This document shows, in pieces, positions 35,357 through 46,578 of a stretch of 64,000 bases of DNA. The stretch lies in the NCBI RefSeq assembly GCF_013366925.1, contig NZ_JAALDK010000001.1, positions 6,260,001 to 6,324,000 of the forward strand, written 5' to 3'. This DNA is from Paraburkholderia youngii (lineage in GTDB: Bacteria > Pseudomonadota > Gammaproteobacteria > Burkholderiales > Burkholderiaceae). The translations under genes and the position numbers were made by a program. The notes below the pieces were generated by a model. It worked only from the letters and a program-made list of their open reading frames with translations, searched no databases and had not been told where the DNA came from. Every line of letters starts with the position of its first letter. Position 1 is the stretch's first letter.

Positions 35357-36751
35357 ATGTCGAACCCGCCGCACGAGGCGCCCGCACTTACCGCTCACGA
35401 AGAACATCCCGGCTGGCGCGCGTTTTTGAATACGCGCATGCTGATTTGCGTCTTTCTCGGCTTCACGTCGGGATTGCCGCTGTTTACGCTCGTCTACCTC
35501 GTGCAGGCGTGGCTGCGCTCGGAAGGCGTCAATCTGAAGGAAATCGGCCTGTTCGCGCTGATCCAGTTTCCGTACACCTGGAAATTCGTCTGGGCGCCGC
35601 TGATGGACCGCTACGTGCCGCGCGTGCCCGGCTGGCGGCCCGGCCGACGGCGCGGCTGGATGCTCGTCACACAATTGCTCGTGGCCGGCGCGATGGCGAC
35701 ACTCGGTTTCGTGTCGCCGCGCGAAGCGATCTGGAGCGTCGCCGCGCTGACCGCGCTGGTCGCGTTCTTCGGCGCGAGTTCCGACATCGTGATCGACGCG
35801 TACCGGCGTGAATTGCTCAGCGACACGCAGCAGGGCCTCGGCAACGCGGTGCACGTGAACGCGTACAAGATAGCGGCGCTCGTGCCCGGTTCGCTGGCGT
35901 TGATTTTGTCCGATCATCTGCCGTGGAGCACCGTGTTCATCGTGACGGCTGCGTTCATGCTGCCTGGCGTTCTGATGACGCTGGTCGTGCGCGAGCCCGA
36001 GGTGCATGGCCAGCCGCCGAAGAATCTGCGCGAGGCGATCGTCGAGCCGTTCAGGGAATTCATTCAGCGCGACGGCTGGCGCGGTGCCCTCTTCGTGCTC
36101 GGCTTCATCTTTCTCTACAAGCTCGGCGATACGATGGCGACCACGCTGTCCACATCGTTCTTCCTCGACATCGGCTTTTCGCGCACGCAGATCGGCGTGA
36201 TCGCGAAGACCACGGCATTCGGCGCGAGTCTCGCGGGCGGCATCATCGGCGGCATCTGGCTGATGAGGATCGGCATCGGCCGTGGCTTGTGGATCTTCGG
36301 TTTGCTGCAGATGGTGTCGACGCTCGGCTTCGCGTGGCTCGCGCATCTCGGCCCGGATTCACCCGGACTTGCCGCGATTTACAACATCGCCGTCGCGCTG
36401 AGCCAGGGCACGACGAAGCTGCTGTCGTTGGTCGGCATCGACTGGAGCGTGCAGCTCGATCCGCGCTCGGTCGCGCTCGCGCTCGTGTACGGCTTCGAGA
36501 CCTTCGCCACCGGTCTGACGATGGCCGCGTTCACCGCATACATCGCGAGCACCACCGATCCGCGCTACACCGCGACGCAGTTCGCATTGTTCACGAGCCT
36601 CGCGTCGGTGCCGCGCACGCTCGCGTCGGCGGCGAGCGGCTTTGTGGTCGCGCGGATCGGCTGGTTCGACTATTTCATCCTCTGTACCGCGCTCGCGGTG
36701 CCGGGCATGCTGCTGCTGGTGCGCATCGCGCCGTGGAGGGACCGGTCGTGA
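35357..36751 (+). CDS. ampG: AmpG-family muropeptide transporter (MFS)
   Basis: A 464-residue inner-membrane transporter resembling AmpG, which imports GlcNAc-anhydroMurNAc peptides for cell-wall recycling and, where present, AmpC induction. The N-terminal LGFTSGLPLFTLVYLVQAWLR and KFVWAPLMDRY segments are typical. About 12-14 helices fit the hydrophobicity. No beta-lactamase or AmpR gene is adjacent, so recycling is the safer role. Its stop overlaps the next GTG start by four bases. Confidence 0.88.
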   Translation: MSNPPHEAPALTAHEEHPGWRAFLNTRMLICVFLGFTSGLPLFTLVYLVQAWLRSEGVNLKEIGLFALIQFPYTWKFVWAPLMDRYVPRVPGWRPGRRRGWMLVTQLLVAGAMATLGFVSPREAIWSVAALTALVAFFGASSDIVIDAYRRELLSDTQQGLGNAVHVNAYKIAALVPGSLALILSDHLPWSTVFIVTAAFMLPGVLMTLVVREPEVHGQPPKNLREAIVEPFREFIQRDGWRGALFVLGFIFLYKLGDTMATTLSTSFFLDIGFSRTQIGVIAKTTAFGASLAGGIIGGIWLMRIGIGRGLWIFGLLQMVSTLGFAWLAHLGPDSPGLAAIYNIAVALSQGTTKLLSLVGIDWSVQLDPRSVALALVYGFETFATGLTMAAFTAYIASTTDPRYTATQFALFTSLASVPRTLASAASGFVVARIGWFDYFILCTALAVPGMLLLVRIAPWRDRS

Positions 36752-37992
36752 AGGTACCGTTTCCGACCCGCGCGCGCCGCACCGCACTCAGCGCCGCAGG
36801 CGTGCTCGGCTGCGCGAGCGTCGCGCTGGCGATGCCGATGGGCGCCTATGCGGCCGGCACACCAGCGACTGGCGCCAGCCCGGTGAGCGGCGCGCAAGCG
36901 CCCGCGCCGGCTGCCGCCGCCGCGACCACGAGCGGTGCGACAGCCAACCCGGCCCCGACGCCTGCGGCCAAGTCCGCGCCAAGCGGCGCCAGCGCCGAAA
37001 ACGCGACCTCGGCTGCGGCCGGCAACAACAGCGGCGCCGGCGGCGCCAACCTTGGGGCGAATAACAGCACCGGCGCCAACGCCAACGCCAACGCCGGTGC
37101 CGCGGGCGCGTCCGGCGCTAGCGGCAACGCTTCGAGCGCTGGCGCGCCGGCCCCCGCGGCCGTCCCGCCGCCCTACTACGTGAGCCCCCAACTGCGCTAT
37201 GGCGGCTACATGGTGTTCCGCAACCTGATCCCGTCGTCGATGCTCGAGGCGCAGGCCGCCGAGGAGTTCAGCCAGATCGTCTACGGCGCCAGCCACGCGA
37301 ACCGCCTGTACGGCGACACGGACGCGCGCGTGACACGCGTGCGCTCGATCATCGACCGGATGATTCCGTACTCGCTGAAATGGAACGAGCGAGCCAAGGG
37401 CTGGAAGTGGGAAGTCGCGGTGGTGCGCTCGAACGACATCCGCATGTACTGCCTGCCGGGCGGCAAGATCGTCGTCTACAGCGGGATACTCGATCGCGTG
37501 CGCCTGAACGACAACGAGGTCGGCATGCTAATCGGCCACGAGATCGCGCACGCGTTGCGCGAGCACGCGCGCATGCGGCTCGGTCAGTTGCAGGCGAGCC
37601 AGCTCGATTCGTCCGGCACGATCCCGCAACTGTTCGGACTCGCCGACCTGGGCATGGCGCCGTTAGGCATCGGTTCGCGTCTGCTGGAAATGAAGTACGA
37701 AAGCACCGACGAAACCGAAGCCGACGTGATCGGCAGCGATATCGCGTCGCGCGCCGGCTTCGATCCGCGCGCGGCGGTCACGCTGTGGGACAAGCTCGCG
37801 CAAGCGACGCGCGGCAATCGCGAGCAGGGCTTCATCTACGTGCACCCGTACACACCGGCGCGCCGCGACGACATCGTCAAGCGGCTGCCGGACATGCTGT
37901 CGCTGTATGCGAAGGCAATCGGCAAGAGCGTCGACGAGTTGCCCGATTACGCGGGCATCGGCCGGCCGACCCGCAAGACGGCGCGCGACTGA
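36748..37992 (+). CDS. Exported M48-family zinc metalloprotease
   Basis: A 414-residue protease with an N-terminal signal sequence (about 1-36, ending AYA). A low-complexity linker of roughly 105 residues (about 37-142, Ala/Gly/Ser/Asn/Pro) precedes an M48 catalytic domain with HEIAH at 264-268 and ETEAD at 322-326. It resembles periplasmic LoiP/BepA-type enzymes in envelope protein quality control. The GTG at 36748 overlaps the ampG stop and follows GGAGGGA, implying coupled translation. The linker is far longer than in E. coli relatives. Confidence 0.87.
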   Translation: MKVPFPTRARRTALSAAGVLGCASVALAMPMGAYAAGTPATGASPVSGAQAPAPAAAAATTSGATANPAPTPAAKSAPSGASAENATSAAAGNNSGAGGANLGANNSTGANANANAGAAGASGASGNASSAGAPAPAAVPPPYYVSPQLRYGGYMVFRNLIPSSMLEAQAAEEFSQIVYGASHANRLYGDTDARVTRVRSIIDRMIPYSLKWNERAKGWKWEVAVVRSNDIRMYCLPGGKIVVYSGILDRVRLNDNEVGMLIGHEIAHALREHARMRLGQLQASQLDSSGTIPQLFGLADLGMAPLGIGSRLLEMKYESTDETEADVIGSDIASRAGFDPRAAVTLWDKLAQATRGNREQGFIYVHPYTPARRDDIVKRLPDMLSLYAKAIGKSVDELPDYAGIGRPTRKTARD

Positions 37993-38052
37993 CACCCCGC
38001 TTCTACCGACTGCTGGCGGGCCACGGCACTCCACGCGCCGCGGCTGGTGGGC

Positions 38053-38832
38053 TTACTTGTTGACCTTGTGGTCGTAGTCGACGGTCAGCGGCGCATGGTC
38101 GCTGAACTTGATGTCGCGGAACACGTCGGTGCGCTTCGCCTTGCTTGCGATGCCCGGCGTCGCGATCTGGTAATCGATCCGCCACCCGACGTTCTTCGCA
38201 TACGCCTGACCGCGATTGCTCCACCACGTGTACTGCTCGGGCCGCTGGTCGAGCGTGCGGAACACGTCCACATAGCCGACTTCGTCGAACAGTTTGTCGA
38301 GCCACGCGCGCTCTTCGGGCAGGCAGCCCGAATTCTTCTGGTTGCTCTTCCAGTTCTTGATGTCGATTTCCTTGTGCACGATGTTCACGTCGCCGCATAC
38401 GATCACCTCGCGTTCCTTCGCCAGCTCGGCGAGATGCGGCATGAATTCGTCCATGAAACGGAATTTGGCCTGCTGGCGCTCGTCTCCGCTCGACCCCGAC
38501 GGCACATACACCGAGACCACCGACAGCTTGCCGAAACGCAGCTCGACATAGCGCCCTTCCGGGTCGAACTCCTCGCTGCCGAAGCCGATCACCACTTCGT
38601 CCGGCTCATGACGCGTATAGACGCCCGCGCCGCTGTACCCCTTCTTCACCGCGTGCTGAAAATAGCCGGTGAAATCGTGCGGCGCCATGAACTCCGGCGT
38701 CATATCGTCCTGCGAGCATTTGATTTCCTGCACGCACAGCACGTCGGCGCCCTGTTCGCCGAACCATTCGAAAAAGCCCTTCTTCGCCGCCGAGCGGATG
38801 CCATTGAGGTTGGCGGTAATCACACGCAACAT
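38053..38832 (-). CDS. xth: Exodeoxyribonuclease III
   Basis: A 259-residue AP endonuclease / 3'-5' exonuclease of base-excision repair. Motifs include NLNGIRSAAKKGF at the start, VLCVQEIK, VCGDVNIVHKEIDIKN and the C-terminal SDHAPLTVDY catalytic His. Length matches the family. The ATG at 38832 follows AGAGGA. It lies about 50 bases downstream of the PPK2-family gene and may share its transcript. Confidence 0.95.
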   Translation of the reverse strand: MLRVITANLNGIRSAAKKGFFEWFGEQGADVLCVQEIKCSQDDMTPEFMAPHDFTGYFQHAVKKGYSGAGVYTRHEPDEVVIGFGSEEFDPEGRYVELRFGKLSVVSVYVPSGSSGDERQQAKFRFMDEFMPHLAELAKEREVIVCGDVNIVHKEIDIKNWKSNQKNSGCLPEERAWLDKLFDEVGYVDVFRTLDQRPEQYTWWSNRGQAYAKNVGWRIDYQIATPGIASKAKRTDVFRDIKFSDHAPLTVDYDHKVNK

Positions 38833-38884
38833 GTCATTCCTCTTTTGTTCGATTCGTTTCTGAAGCCAAAGGGCGAGGCCGCGT

Positions 38885-39724
38885 TCACTCGACCTTGACG
38901 CCCTTCAGCGCTTCCTTGGCTGGCGGATATTCGAGCTTCAGCGCATTGAGCGTGCGCAGAAGCAGTTGGGCGACCATCACGTTGCGATGCGTCTTCGAGT
39001 CGGCCGGAATCACGTACCACGGCGCGTATTCGGTCGACGTCGCGGCCAGCGCGTCGCGATACGCGGACTGATATGCGTCCCACTGCTTGCGCGCTTCGAG
39101 ATCCGACACGTCGAATTTCCAGTGCTTCAGCGGATCGTCGATGCGCTCCTGCAAACGCACTCGCTGCTCGTCCTTCGAAATATGCAGCATGCACTTGACG
39201 ATCGTCGCGCCGCTGTGGGCGAGCAACTGCTCGAACTGACGGATGTGGCAGCAGCGCTGCTGGAACTCGTCCGCGTCGAGTTCGCCCTGCACGGTCGGCA
39301 CGAGCAGGTCTTCGTAGTGACTGCGATTGAAGATCGTCAGCTCGCCGGCCGCGGGTGCCTGCGAATGCACGCGCCACAGGAAGTCGTGCGCGAGTTCGAC
39401 GGGCGTCGGCGCCTTGAACGGCACGATGCGCAAGCCGAGCGGGTCGACTTCATGAAATACCGCGCGGATCGTGCCGTCCTTGCCGCTCGTGTCCATGCCT
39501 TGCAGCACCAGCAGAACGCGACGCTTGCGCTGCGCGTGCAGCCGCTCCTGCAGGTTGTCGAGCAGCAGGCCCACTTCCGACAGACGCGCGCGGTCCGCGT
39601 CTTTCGAGCCGCTCGAAAACGGCTTCGCCTTCGGATCGTAATGGTCGAGCGAGAAGTGGTTCTTCTTCTTGCCGTCGTCGAAGTACGGCACGCGGAAATC
39701 GTCGAGATCGGGATGATTTGTCAT
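38885..39724 (-). CDS. PPK2-family polyphosphate:nucleotide phosphotransferase
   Basis: A 279-residue P-loop kinase that moves phosphate between polyphosphate and nucleoside mono- or diphosphates. Walker A is GMDTSGKD at 76-83, the Walker B region FNRSHYED at 132-139, and a lid rich in Arg/Lys follows (about 190-215). One-domain length is typical for the PPK2 family; ADP versus AMP preference cannot be settled by eye. The frame is open to 39850, but the ATG at 39724 has a GGAG site and gives the family N-terminus. Confidence 0.9.
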   Translation of the reverse strand: MTNHPDLDDFRVPYFDDGKKKNHFSLDHYDPKAKPFSSGSKDADRARLSEVGLLLDNLQERLHAQRKRRVLLVLQGMDTSGKDGTIRAVFHEVDPLGLRIVPFKAPTPVELAHDFLWRVHSQAPAAGELTIFNRSHYEDLLVPTVQGELDADEFQQRCCHIRQFEQLLAHSGATIVKCMLHISKDEQRVRLQERIDDPLKHWKFDVSDLEARKQWDAYQSAYRDALAATSTEYAPWYVIPADSKTHRNVMVAQLLLRTLNALKLEYPPAKEALKGVKVE

Positions 39725-39769
39725 GCACACACTCCGTGGTCTACGCTTAACCGGCTGAAGCGGGTCCGC

Positions 39770-39814
39770 AAAATAAAACGGGCCGTTGCCCTGCTTCGAT
39801 CCGGCAACGGCCCG
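39770..39814 (-). terminator. gatB terminator
   Basis: A 12-bp perfect stem CGGGCCGTTGCC / GGCAACGGCCCG (39779-39790 with 39803-39814) is followed on the minus strand by TTTTATTTT. It separates the gat genes from the PPK2-family gene. Confidence 0.88.
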
Positions 39815-39856
39815 TGGTGACACGGCCGTGATCACGCCCGGCCGCGGCACTTCAAC

Positions 39857-41341
39857 TCAGGACAACTTTTTCTTGAGCAATTCATTGACCTGAGCAGGGT
39901 TGGCCTTACCCTTGGTTGCTTTCATCGCCTGGCCGATCAGCGCGTTGAACGCCTTTTCCTTGCCGGCGCGATATTCGTCGACCGACTTCTGGTTCGCGGC
40001 GAGCACTTCGTCGATGATCGCTTCGAGCGCGCCGGTGTCCGAGATCTGCTTCAGGCCCTTCGCCTCGATGATGCGATCAGCGGCGGCTTCGTCGGTGGCC
40101 TTCTCTTCCCAGATCGCGAGGAAGATTTCCTTCGCGATCTTGTTCGAGATCGTACCGTCGGCAATGCGTTGCAGAATCACCGCGAGCTGCGCGGCCGAGA
40201 CCGGGCACGCGGCAATGTCGAGGCCTTCGCGATTGAGCTGCGACGACACTTCACCCATCACCCAGTTCGCCGCGACCTTCGCGTTGGCCGGACCGACTTT
40301 CGCGACCACCGCTTCGTAGTATGCGGCCGTCGCCTTGCTCGAGGTCAGCACGTTCGCGTCGTAGGGCGTGAGGCCGTACTGCGACACGAAGCGCCGCTGA
40401 ATCGCTTCCGGCAGCTCAGGCATCTCGCTCTTCACGCGCTCGACCCATGCGGCGTCGATCACGAGCGGCATCAGGTCGGGGTCGGGGAAATAGCGGTAGT
40501 CATGCGCGTCTTCCTTGCTGCGCATCGAGCGCGTTTCGCGCTTGTCCGGATCGTACAGACGCGTTTCCTGCACCACCGTGCCGCCGTCTTCGATCAGCTC
40601 GATCTGGCGACGCACTTCGTACTGGATCGCTTCTTCGAGGAAGCGGAACGAGTTCAGGTTCTTGGTCTCGGTGCGGGTGCCGAATTCCTTCTGGCCGACC
40701 GGACGCACCGACACGTTCGCGTCGCAGCGGAAAGAGCCTTCCTGCATGTTGCCGTCGCAGATGCCGAGCCACACGACGAGCGTGTGCAGCGCCTTCGCGT
40801 AGGCAACGGCCTCGGCCGCGCTGCGCATTTCCGGCTCGGTGACGATTTCGAGCAGCGGCGTGCCGGCACGATTCAGGTCGATGCCGGTCATGCCCGCGAA
40901 GTCTTCGTGCAGCGACTTGCCCGCGTCTTCCTCGAGGTGGGCACGGGTCAGGTTGATGGTTTTCTCGTACGCTTGCGTGCCCGTCTTTTCATTGGCCGGC
41001 ACCTGGATCGTCACCTGGCCGCCCTGCACGACGGGGATTTCGTACTGGCTGATCTGATAGCCCTTCGGCAGATCGGGGTAGAAGTAATTTTTGCGCGCGA
41101 AGATGCTGCGCGGCGCCACCGTTGCGCCGATCGCGAGGCCGAACTGAATCGCGCGTTCGACCGCGCCGCGGTTCATCACGGGCAGCGTGCCCGGCAACGC
41201 CAGATCGACGGGACTGGCCTGGGTGTTCGGCGCGGCGCCGAATTGCGTCGCGGTGCCCGAGAAGATTTTCGAATGCGTCGACAACTGCGTGTGGGTCTCC
41301 AGACCGATCACGACTTCCCATTGTTTGGTCATGGTGCTCAC
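39857..41341 (-). CDS. gatB: Asp-tRNA(Asn)/Glu-tRNA(Gln) amidotransferase subunit B
   Basis: A 494-residue subunit that binds misacylated tRNA and activates the acyl group for transamidation in the GatCAB complex. [15 protein letters not shown] and the [10 protein letters not shown] signature identify it; the C-terminal helical YqeY-like tail follows. The ATG at 41341 overlaps the gatA stop (ATGA); the next in-frame ATG, three codons on, is also possible. It is the last gene of the gat group and ends at a strong terminator. Confidence 0.96.
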   Translation of the reverse strand: MSTMTKQWEVVIGLETHTQLSTHSKIFSGTATQFGAAPNTQASPVDLALPGTLPVMNRGAVERAIQFGLAIGATVAPRSIFARKNYFYPDLPKGYQISQYEIPVVQGGQVTIQVPANEKTGTQAYEKTINLTRAHLEEDAGKSLHEDFAGMTGIDLNRAGTPLLEIVTEPEMRSAAEAVAYAKALHTLVVWLGICDGNMQEGSFRCDANVSVRPVGQKEFGTRTETKNLNSFRFLEEAIQYEVRRQIELIEDGGTVVQETRLYDPDKRETRSMRSKEDAHDYRYFPDPDLMPLVIDAAWVERVKSEMPELPEAIQRRFVSQYGLTPYDANVLTSSKATAAYYEAVVAKVGPANAKVAANWVMGEVSSQLNREGLDIAACPVSAAQLAVILQRIADGTISNKIAKEIFLAIWEEKATDEAAADRIIEAKGLKQISDTGALEAIIDEVLAANQKSVDEYRAGKEKAFNALIGQAMKATKGKANPAQVNELLKKKLS

Positions 41342-42825
41342 ACTCCTGCCGGTGCCTGACGGTGCCAGTCGGTGGCGCGCTGGAACGCGTCGGCCACCTG
41401 AAGCATCCGGGCTTCATTGAAATAGTTGCCGATGATCTGCAGACCGACCGGGCGCTGCGCATTCGCGCCCGCGCCGAAACCGCACGGCACGCTCATGCCC
41501 GGCAGGCCGGCGAGGCTCACCGACAACGTGTAGATGTCGGCCAGATACATCTGCACCGGGTCGTCGCCCTTCGCGCCGATGTCCCATGCCACCGACGGCG
41601 CGACCGGTCCCATGATCACGTCGCACTGCTTGAACGCTTCCTGGAAGTCCTGCGCGATGATGCGGCGGATCTTCTGCGCCTGCAGGTAGTACGCGTCGTA
41701 GTAGCCGTGCGACAGCACGTAGGTGCCGACCAGAATGCGGCGCTTCACTTCGGGCCCGAAGCCTTCGGCGCGCGACTTCTTGTACATGTCGAGCAGATCG
41801 CGGTACTCGGCCGCGCGATGGCCGAAGCGCACGCCGTCGAAACGCGACAGGTTCGACGAGGCCTCGGCCGGCGCGATCACGTAGTAGACCGGGATCGACA
41901 GTTCGGTTTTCGGCAGAGACACCTCGACGAGCGTCGCGCCGAGCGCTTCGTACTGCTTCAACGCGGCGTCGATCGATCCGCGCACGTCGTCGGCGAGACC
42001 GGCGCCGAAGTACTCCTTCGGCAGGCCGATGCGCAGGCCGGCGAGCGGCTTGTCCGCGCCGCCGTCCCGCCACGACTTGCCGAGGTAGCGCGTGTAGTCC
42101 TCGTGCTCGTGCGAGAGGCTCGTCGAGTCGCGCTCGTCGAAGCCGGCCATCGCGTTGAGCAGCGTCGCGCAGTCCGCGGCGCTTTGCGCCATCGGGCCGC
42201 CCTGATCGAGCGACGACGCGAACGCGATCATGCCGTAGCGCGACACGCGGCCATACGTCGGCTTGATGCCGGTGATGCCCGAGAACGACGCCGGCTGGCG
42301 GATCGAGCCGCCGGTGTCGGTCCCGGTCGCGGCAGGCGCGAGACGCGCGGCCACGGCGGCCGCCGAGCCGCCCGACGATCCGCCCGGCACGGCCTTGCGG
42401 TCCCATGGATTCTGCACGGCCCCGAAGTACGAATTCTCGTTGGACGAGCCCATCGCGAACTCGTCCATGTTGGTTTTGCCCACGCACACCATGCCGGCGC
42501 TCTGCAGACGCGCGACCACGGTCGCGTCGAACGGACTTTCGTAGTTCGCGAGCATCTTCGAGCCGGCCGTGGAGCGCCAGCCCTTCGTGACGAACACGTC
42601 CTTGTGCGCGATCGGCAGGCCGACGAGCGGGCCGGCGTGGCCGGTGTGCAGCAGCGCGTCGGCGGCTTTCGCCTGCGCGAGCGTCAGTTCGGGATCGACC
42701 TGGATGAACGCGTTCAGGCTGTTGGCCGCGTCGATCCGCTTCAGGTACAGCTGCGCCAGTTCGACTGCGGAGCATTCCTTGGCCGCGAGCGCCGCGCGCA
42801 GTTCGGTCAAACTTTTTTCATGCAT
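41338..42825 (-). CDS. gatA: Asp-tRNA(Asn)/Glu-tRNA(Gln) amidotransferase subunit A
   Basis: A 495-residue amidase-signature glutaminase that supplies ammonia to GatB. The Ser-cisSer-Lys set is visible as Lys in IAHKDVF and two Ser in the [13 protein letters not shown] / [12 protein letters not shown] region. Its stop overlaps gatB. It lies 157 bases from gatC, a wider gap than usual, containing a hairpin. Confidence 0.96.
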   Translation of the reverse strand: MHEKSLTELRAALAAKECSAVELAQLYLKRIDAANSLNAFIQVDPELTLAQAKAADALLHTGHAGPLVGLPIAHKDVFVTKGWRSTAGSKMLANYESPFDATVVARLQSAGMVCVGKTNMDEFAMGSSNENSYFGAVQNPWDRKAVPGGSSGGSAAAVAARLAPAATGTDTGGSIRQPASFSGITGIKPTYGRVSRYGMIAFASSLDQGGPMAQSAADCATLLNAMAGFDERDSTSLSHEHEDYTRYLGKSWRDGGADKPLAGLRIGLPKEYFGAGLADDVRGSIDAALKQYEALGATLVEVSLPKTELSIPVYYVIAPAEASSNLSRFDGVRFGHRAAEYRDLLDMYKKSRAEGFGPEVKRRILVGTYVLSHGYYDAYYLQAQKIRRIIAQDFQEAFKQCDVIMGPVAPSVAWDIGAKGDDPVQMYLADIYTLSVSLAGLPGMSVPCGFGAGANAQRPVGLQIIGNYFNEARMLQVADAFQRATDWHRQAPAGV

Positions 42826-42846
42826 TGCGTTTTATCCTGGAAAGCG

Positions 42847-42868
42847 CGGCAGCGTGGTCACGCTGCCG
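42847..42868. repeat. Hairpin in the gatC-gatA gap
   Basis: CGGCAGCGTG / CACGCTGCCG forms a near-continuous inverted repeat 22 bases upstream of the gatA start on the minus strand. No T-run follows it, so it is unlikely to be a full terminator; it may be an RNA processing or attenuation element. Confidence 0.4.
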
Positions 42869-42982
42869 TGGAGGCGTTCGGTTGCCCGTCGGCAGACGGC
42901 CCGGCACGGCTCGCGGCGAAGCCGCGCGCCTGCGCACGAAAGGCTCGTGCCGGCGCCGCGCCCGGGGTCTGCCCGACGGGTC

Positions 42983-43282
42983 TTATTCGATCACCTTCGG
43001 CACGAGGTACAGGCCGTCCTGAACGGCCGGCGCGGGGCGCTGGAAAGCCTCGCGCTCGACCGTCTCGCTGACGGCGTCGTCGCGCAGACGCAGCGCGACG
43101 TCTTCGATCTGCTCGATCGGGTGGGCAAGCGGGGCGATGCCGGTGGTATCGACCGCCTGCATCTGCTCGACGAGGCCGAAAAAATCATTGAGCTGGGCAC
43201 GCGTGTGCTCGGCGTCGGAATCGGCCAGTTCGAGCCGCGCGAGATGCGCGATGCGTTTTACATCGGTCAGGGTCAGAGCCAT
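42983..43282 (-). CDS. gatC: Asp-tRNA(Asn)/Glu-tRNA(Gln) amidotransferase subunit C
   Basis: A 99-residue small subunit that wraps the GatA-GatB interface. [19 protein letters not shown] and the C-terminal LYLVPKVIE match the family. It is the first gene of the minus-strand gat unit and divergent from mreB. Confidence 0.95.
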   Translation of the reverse strand: MALTLTDVKRIAHLARLELADSDAEHTRAQLNDFFGLVEQMQAVDTTGIAPLAHPIEQIEDVALRLRDDAVSETVEREAFQRPAPAVQDGLYLVPKVIE

Positions 43283-43655
43283 GCAATCACCGGAAATGGT
43301 GGAATGTCACTATGGTTAAAAAGTCGCGCTTTAACAGCGGGTTACGACAAGATAGGACAATCTAAAAAAAGGAGCGGAAACGGCAAAATGTACGCTCCGT
43401 TTCCTTCAAAACATCCAAAATTATAAGGTATGATTACGCGTTCGACCCAAACCCGGACCGACTTACCAAGGCCTTACGGACAATTCAAAGAACGTCCGGC
43501 GTTTTCCGCCCTGGCTTTGCAACGGCCTCCGGTAGACTCCCCCGCGGCTTCAAGTTCATGTGGCGTCGCTACCGCCCGGTTGAAGCTGTTATTTATTCCG
43601 CTGCCGCCCTACGCATACGGTGCGAGGCCCGGCCCCCAGCGAGACAGGATTTTGA
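43283..43655 (+). promoter_or_regulatory. gatC-mreB divergent region with candidate mreB promoter
   Basis: A 373-base, locally A/T-rich gap. TTCAAA (43405-43410), 18 bases, then TATGAT (43429-43434) is the best sigma-70-like pair toward mreB, giving a leader of about 215 bases. An 8-bp inverted repeat GGAAACGG / CCGTTTCC lies just upstream (43376-43404 region). No clear gatC promoter could be fixed. Confidence 0.4.
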
Positions 43656-44699
<1,044 letters not shown>

Positions 44700-44739
44700 G
44701 CGAGCCTTCCTCCCATGTCAGTAGCGCGGATCTGGCACA

Positions 44740-44760
44740 CGGCCCCTTGCGGGCCGCTTT
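44740..44760 (+). terminator. Weak hairpin after mreB, possible attenuator
   Basis: CGGCCC-CTTGC-GGGCCG (44740-44756) followed by CTTT in the mreB-mreC gap. The short T-run suggests only partial termination. Confidence 0.35.
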
Positions 44761-44853
44761 GTCGTTGGCTGGGCCGACCAGCCTCCGCGCGCTGAACGCG
44801 CTTGCCTAGCGCGCCGCCGTCTCACCCAACCGCTCACGCCCCCGGCGCCGACC

Positions 44854-45990
44854 ATGGAATACAGTCCGCCGCCCCTGTTCAAGCAAGGCCCCTCCGCTCT
44901 CGCGCGACTGGTGTTCTTCGTCGTGCTGGCGCTCGCCCTGCTGATCTCCGACGCCCGCTTCCAGACGCTCGAAATCGTCCGCGGCGTGCTCGGCGCGGGT
45001 CTTTATCCGTTGCAGCGCGCGGCGCTCGTGCCGCGCGACATCTTCATGGGCGCCGCCGACCTCGCCGTGACGAGCGCCACGCTGCGCAACGAAAACGCGA
45101 AGCTGCGCGAGAAGGACCTGCAGCTGTCGCAGCAGGCCAACACGGCCGCGTCGCTCGCTGCCGAAAATAGTCATCTGCGCGCACTGATGCAACTGTCGCA
45201 GCAGCTGACCACGCAATCGCTTCCCGCCGAAATCCAGTACGACACGCGCGATCCGTTCACGCAGAAGGTCGTGATCGGACGCGGCGCGCAGCAAGGCATC
45301 CAGAACGGCTCGCCGGTCGTCGACGAGGACGGCGTGATCGGCCAGGTCACACGGGTGTTCCCGCTGCAGGCCGAAGTCACGCTGCTGACGGACAAGGACC
45401 AGGCGGTGCCGGTCGAAATTCTGCGCACCGGCTTGCGCAGCGTGATCTACGGCACGCCGAAGGGCGACACGCTCGATCTGCGCTTCGTGCCGATCAGCGC
45501 CGACGTGCAGACCGGCGACGAGCTCGTCACCAGCGGTCTCGACGGCGTGTATCCGCCGGGGCTGCCGGTCGCGAAGGTCGTGCGCGTCGACAGGCAGGCC
45601 GACACCGCGTTTGCCCGCGTGGTCAGTCTGCCGGTCGCGGCGGTGCGCGGCGCGCGTCAGGTGCTGGTGCTGCACGTCCAGAACACCGCGCCACCGCGCC
45701 CGGCCGACGAGCCCGACGCGGCGACCGTCGCGAAAGAAGCGAAAGCGAAGAAGGGCGCCAAAGCCGCGGAAGGCAAGGGCGCGGCGGACAAATCCGCCGC
45801 CAGGTCGGCGGACAAGAACGCCGCCGACAAAGCCCCCGCCGAAAAACCCGCAGCAAAATCCACGGAAAAGGCGCCGGCCAAAGCCGCCGCAGACAAGAAG
45901 TCCGAAAAGCCCGCAGCCGACCGAAAAGCCGACAAACCGGCCGCCGCGAAGAACGCGAAGCCGCAAGCCGAGCCGGGGGCTCAGCCATGA
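44854..45990 (+). CDS. mreC: Rod shape-determining protein MreC with Lys/Ala-rich tail
   Basis: A 378-residue periplasmic scaffold that links MreB/MreD to PBP2. One N-terminal membrane helix (about 16-32), a coiled coil (about 75-118) and the two-barrel MreC core (to about 277) are seen. Residues 278-378 form a highly basic tail of Lys, Ala, Pro and Asp repeats of the AAEKPAAK type, absent in most MreC proteins of about 280-370 residues. Overlaps mreD by four bases (ATGA). Confidence 0.95.
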   Translation: MEYSPPPLFKQGPSALARLVFFVVLALALLISDARFQTLEIVRGVLGAGLYPLQRAALVPRDIFMGAADLAVTSATLRNENAKLREKDLQLSQQANTAASLAAENSHLRALMQLSQQLTTQSLPAEIQYDTRDPFTQKVVIGRGAQQGIQNGSPVVDEDGVIGQVTRVFPLQAEVTLLTDKDQAVPVEILRTGLRSVIYGTPKGDTLDLRFVPISADVQTGDELVTSGLDGVYPPGLPVAKVVRVDRQADTAFARVVSLPVAAVRGARQVLVLHVQNTAPPRPADEPDAATVAKEAKAKKGAKAAEGKGAADKSAARSADKNAADKAPAEKPAAKSTEKAPAKAAADKKSEKPAADRKADKPAAAKNAKPQAEPGAQP

Positions 45991-46499
45991 ATCGCCCGCA
46001 ATACATCCTGCAGCCGGTCAACCCGTACTTCATCGCGTTCAGCCTCGCCTCCGCGTTCCTGCTGAACCTGATGCCGTGGGGGCGTCTCGCCGGCGTGCCC
46101 GATTTCGTCGCGCTCGTGTTGCTGTTCTGGAATGTTCATCAGCCGCGCAAGGTCGGCATGGGGATCGCGTTTTTTCTCGGCCTGCTGATGGACGTGCACA
46201 ACGCGAGCCTGCTCGGCGAGCACGCGCTCGCCTACACGCTGCTGTCGTACGGCGCGATCACGATTCACCGCCGCGTGCTGTGGATGTCGCTCGGCGTGCA
46301 AACCTTCGCGGTGATGCCGCTACTCGTCGTCGCGCAACTGGTGCCGTTCGTGATCCGGTTGTTGACCGGTGCGGCGTTTCCGGGCTGGAGTTATCTGATC
46401 GACGGTTTCGTCGAAGCCGCGCTGTGGCCGCTCGCGAGCATCTTGCTGCTGATGCCGCAGCGCCGCCCCGCCGACCCGGACGACACGCGCCCCATTTGA
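45987..46499 (+). CDS. mreD: Rod shape-determining protein MreD
   Basis: A 170-residue polytopic inner-membrane protein (about five helices) of the rod complex. Order after mreC and start overlap are canonical. The C-terminus ends in a short polar stretch (PQRRPADPDDTRPI). Confidence 0.93.
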   Translation: MNRPQYILQPVNPYFIAFSLASAFLLNLMPWGRLAGVPDFVALVLLFWNVHQPRKVGMGIAFFLGLLMDVHNASLLGEHALAYTLLSYGAITIHRRVLWMSLGVQTFAVMPLLVVAQLVPFVIRLLTGAAFPGWSYLIDGFVEAALWPLASILLLMPQRRPADPDDTRPI

Positions 46500-46578
46500 A
46501 CCCGCATCGGGCCCACCGCCCGCGGCCAATTTGGGCGCACACTCTTGATGGCCGCATGCCGGCCTTTTGCAGAATCGC

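Noticed and set aside
35357..36751. AmpG as part of a beta-lactamase induction locus
   Set aside because: No ampR, ampC or ampD gene is present in the window.
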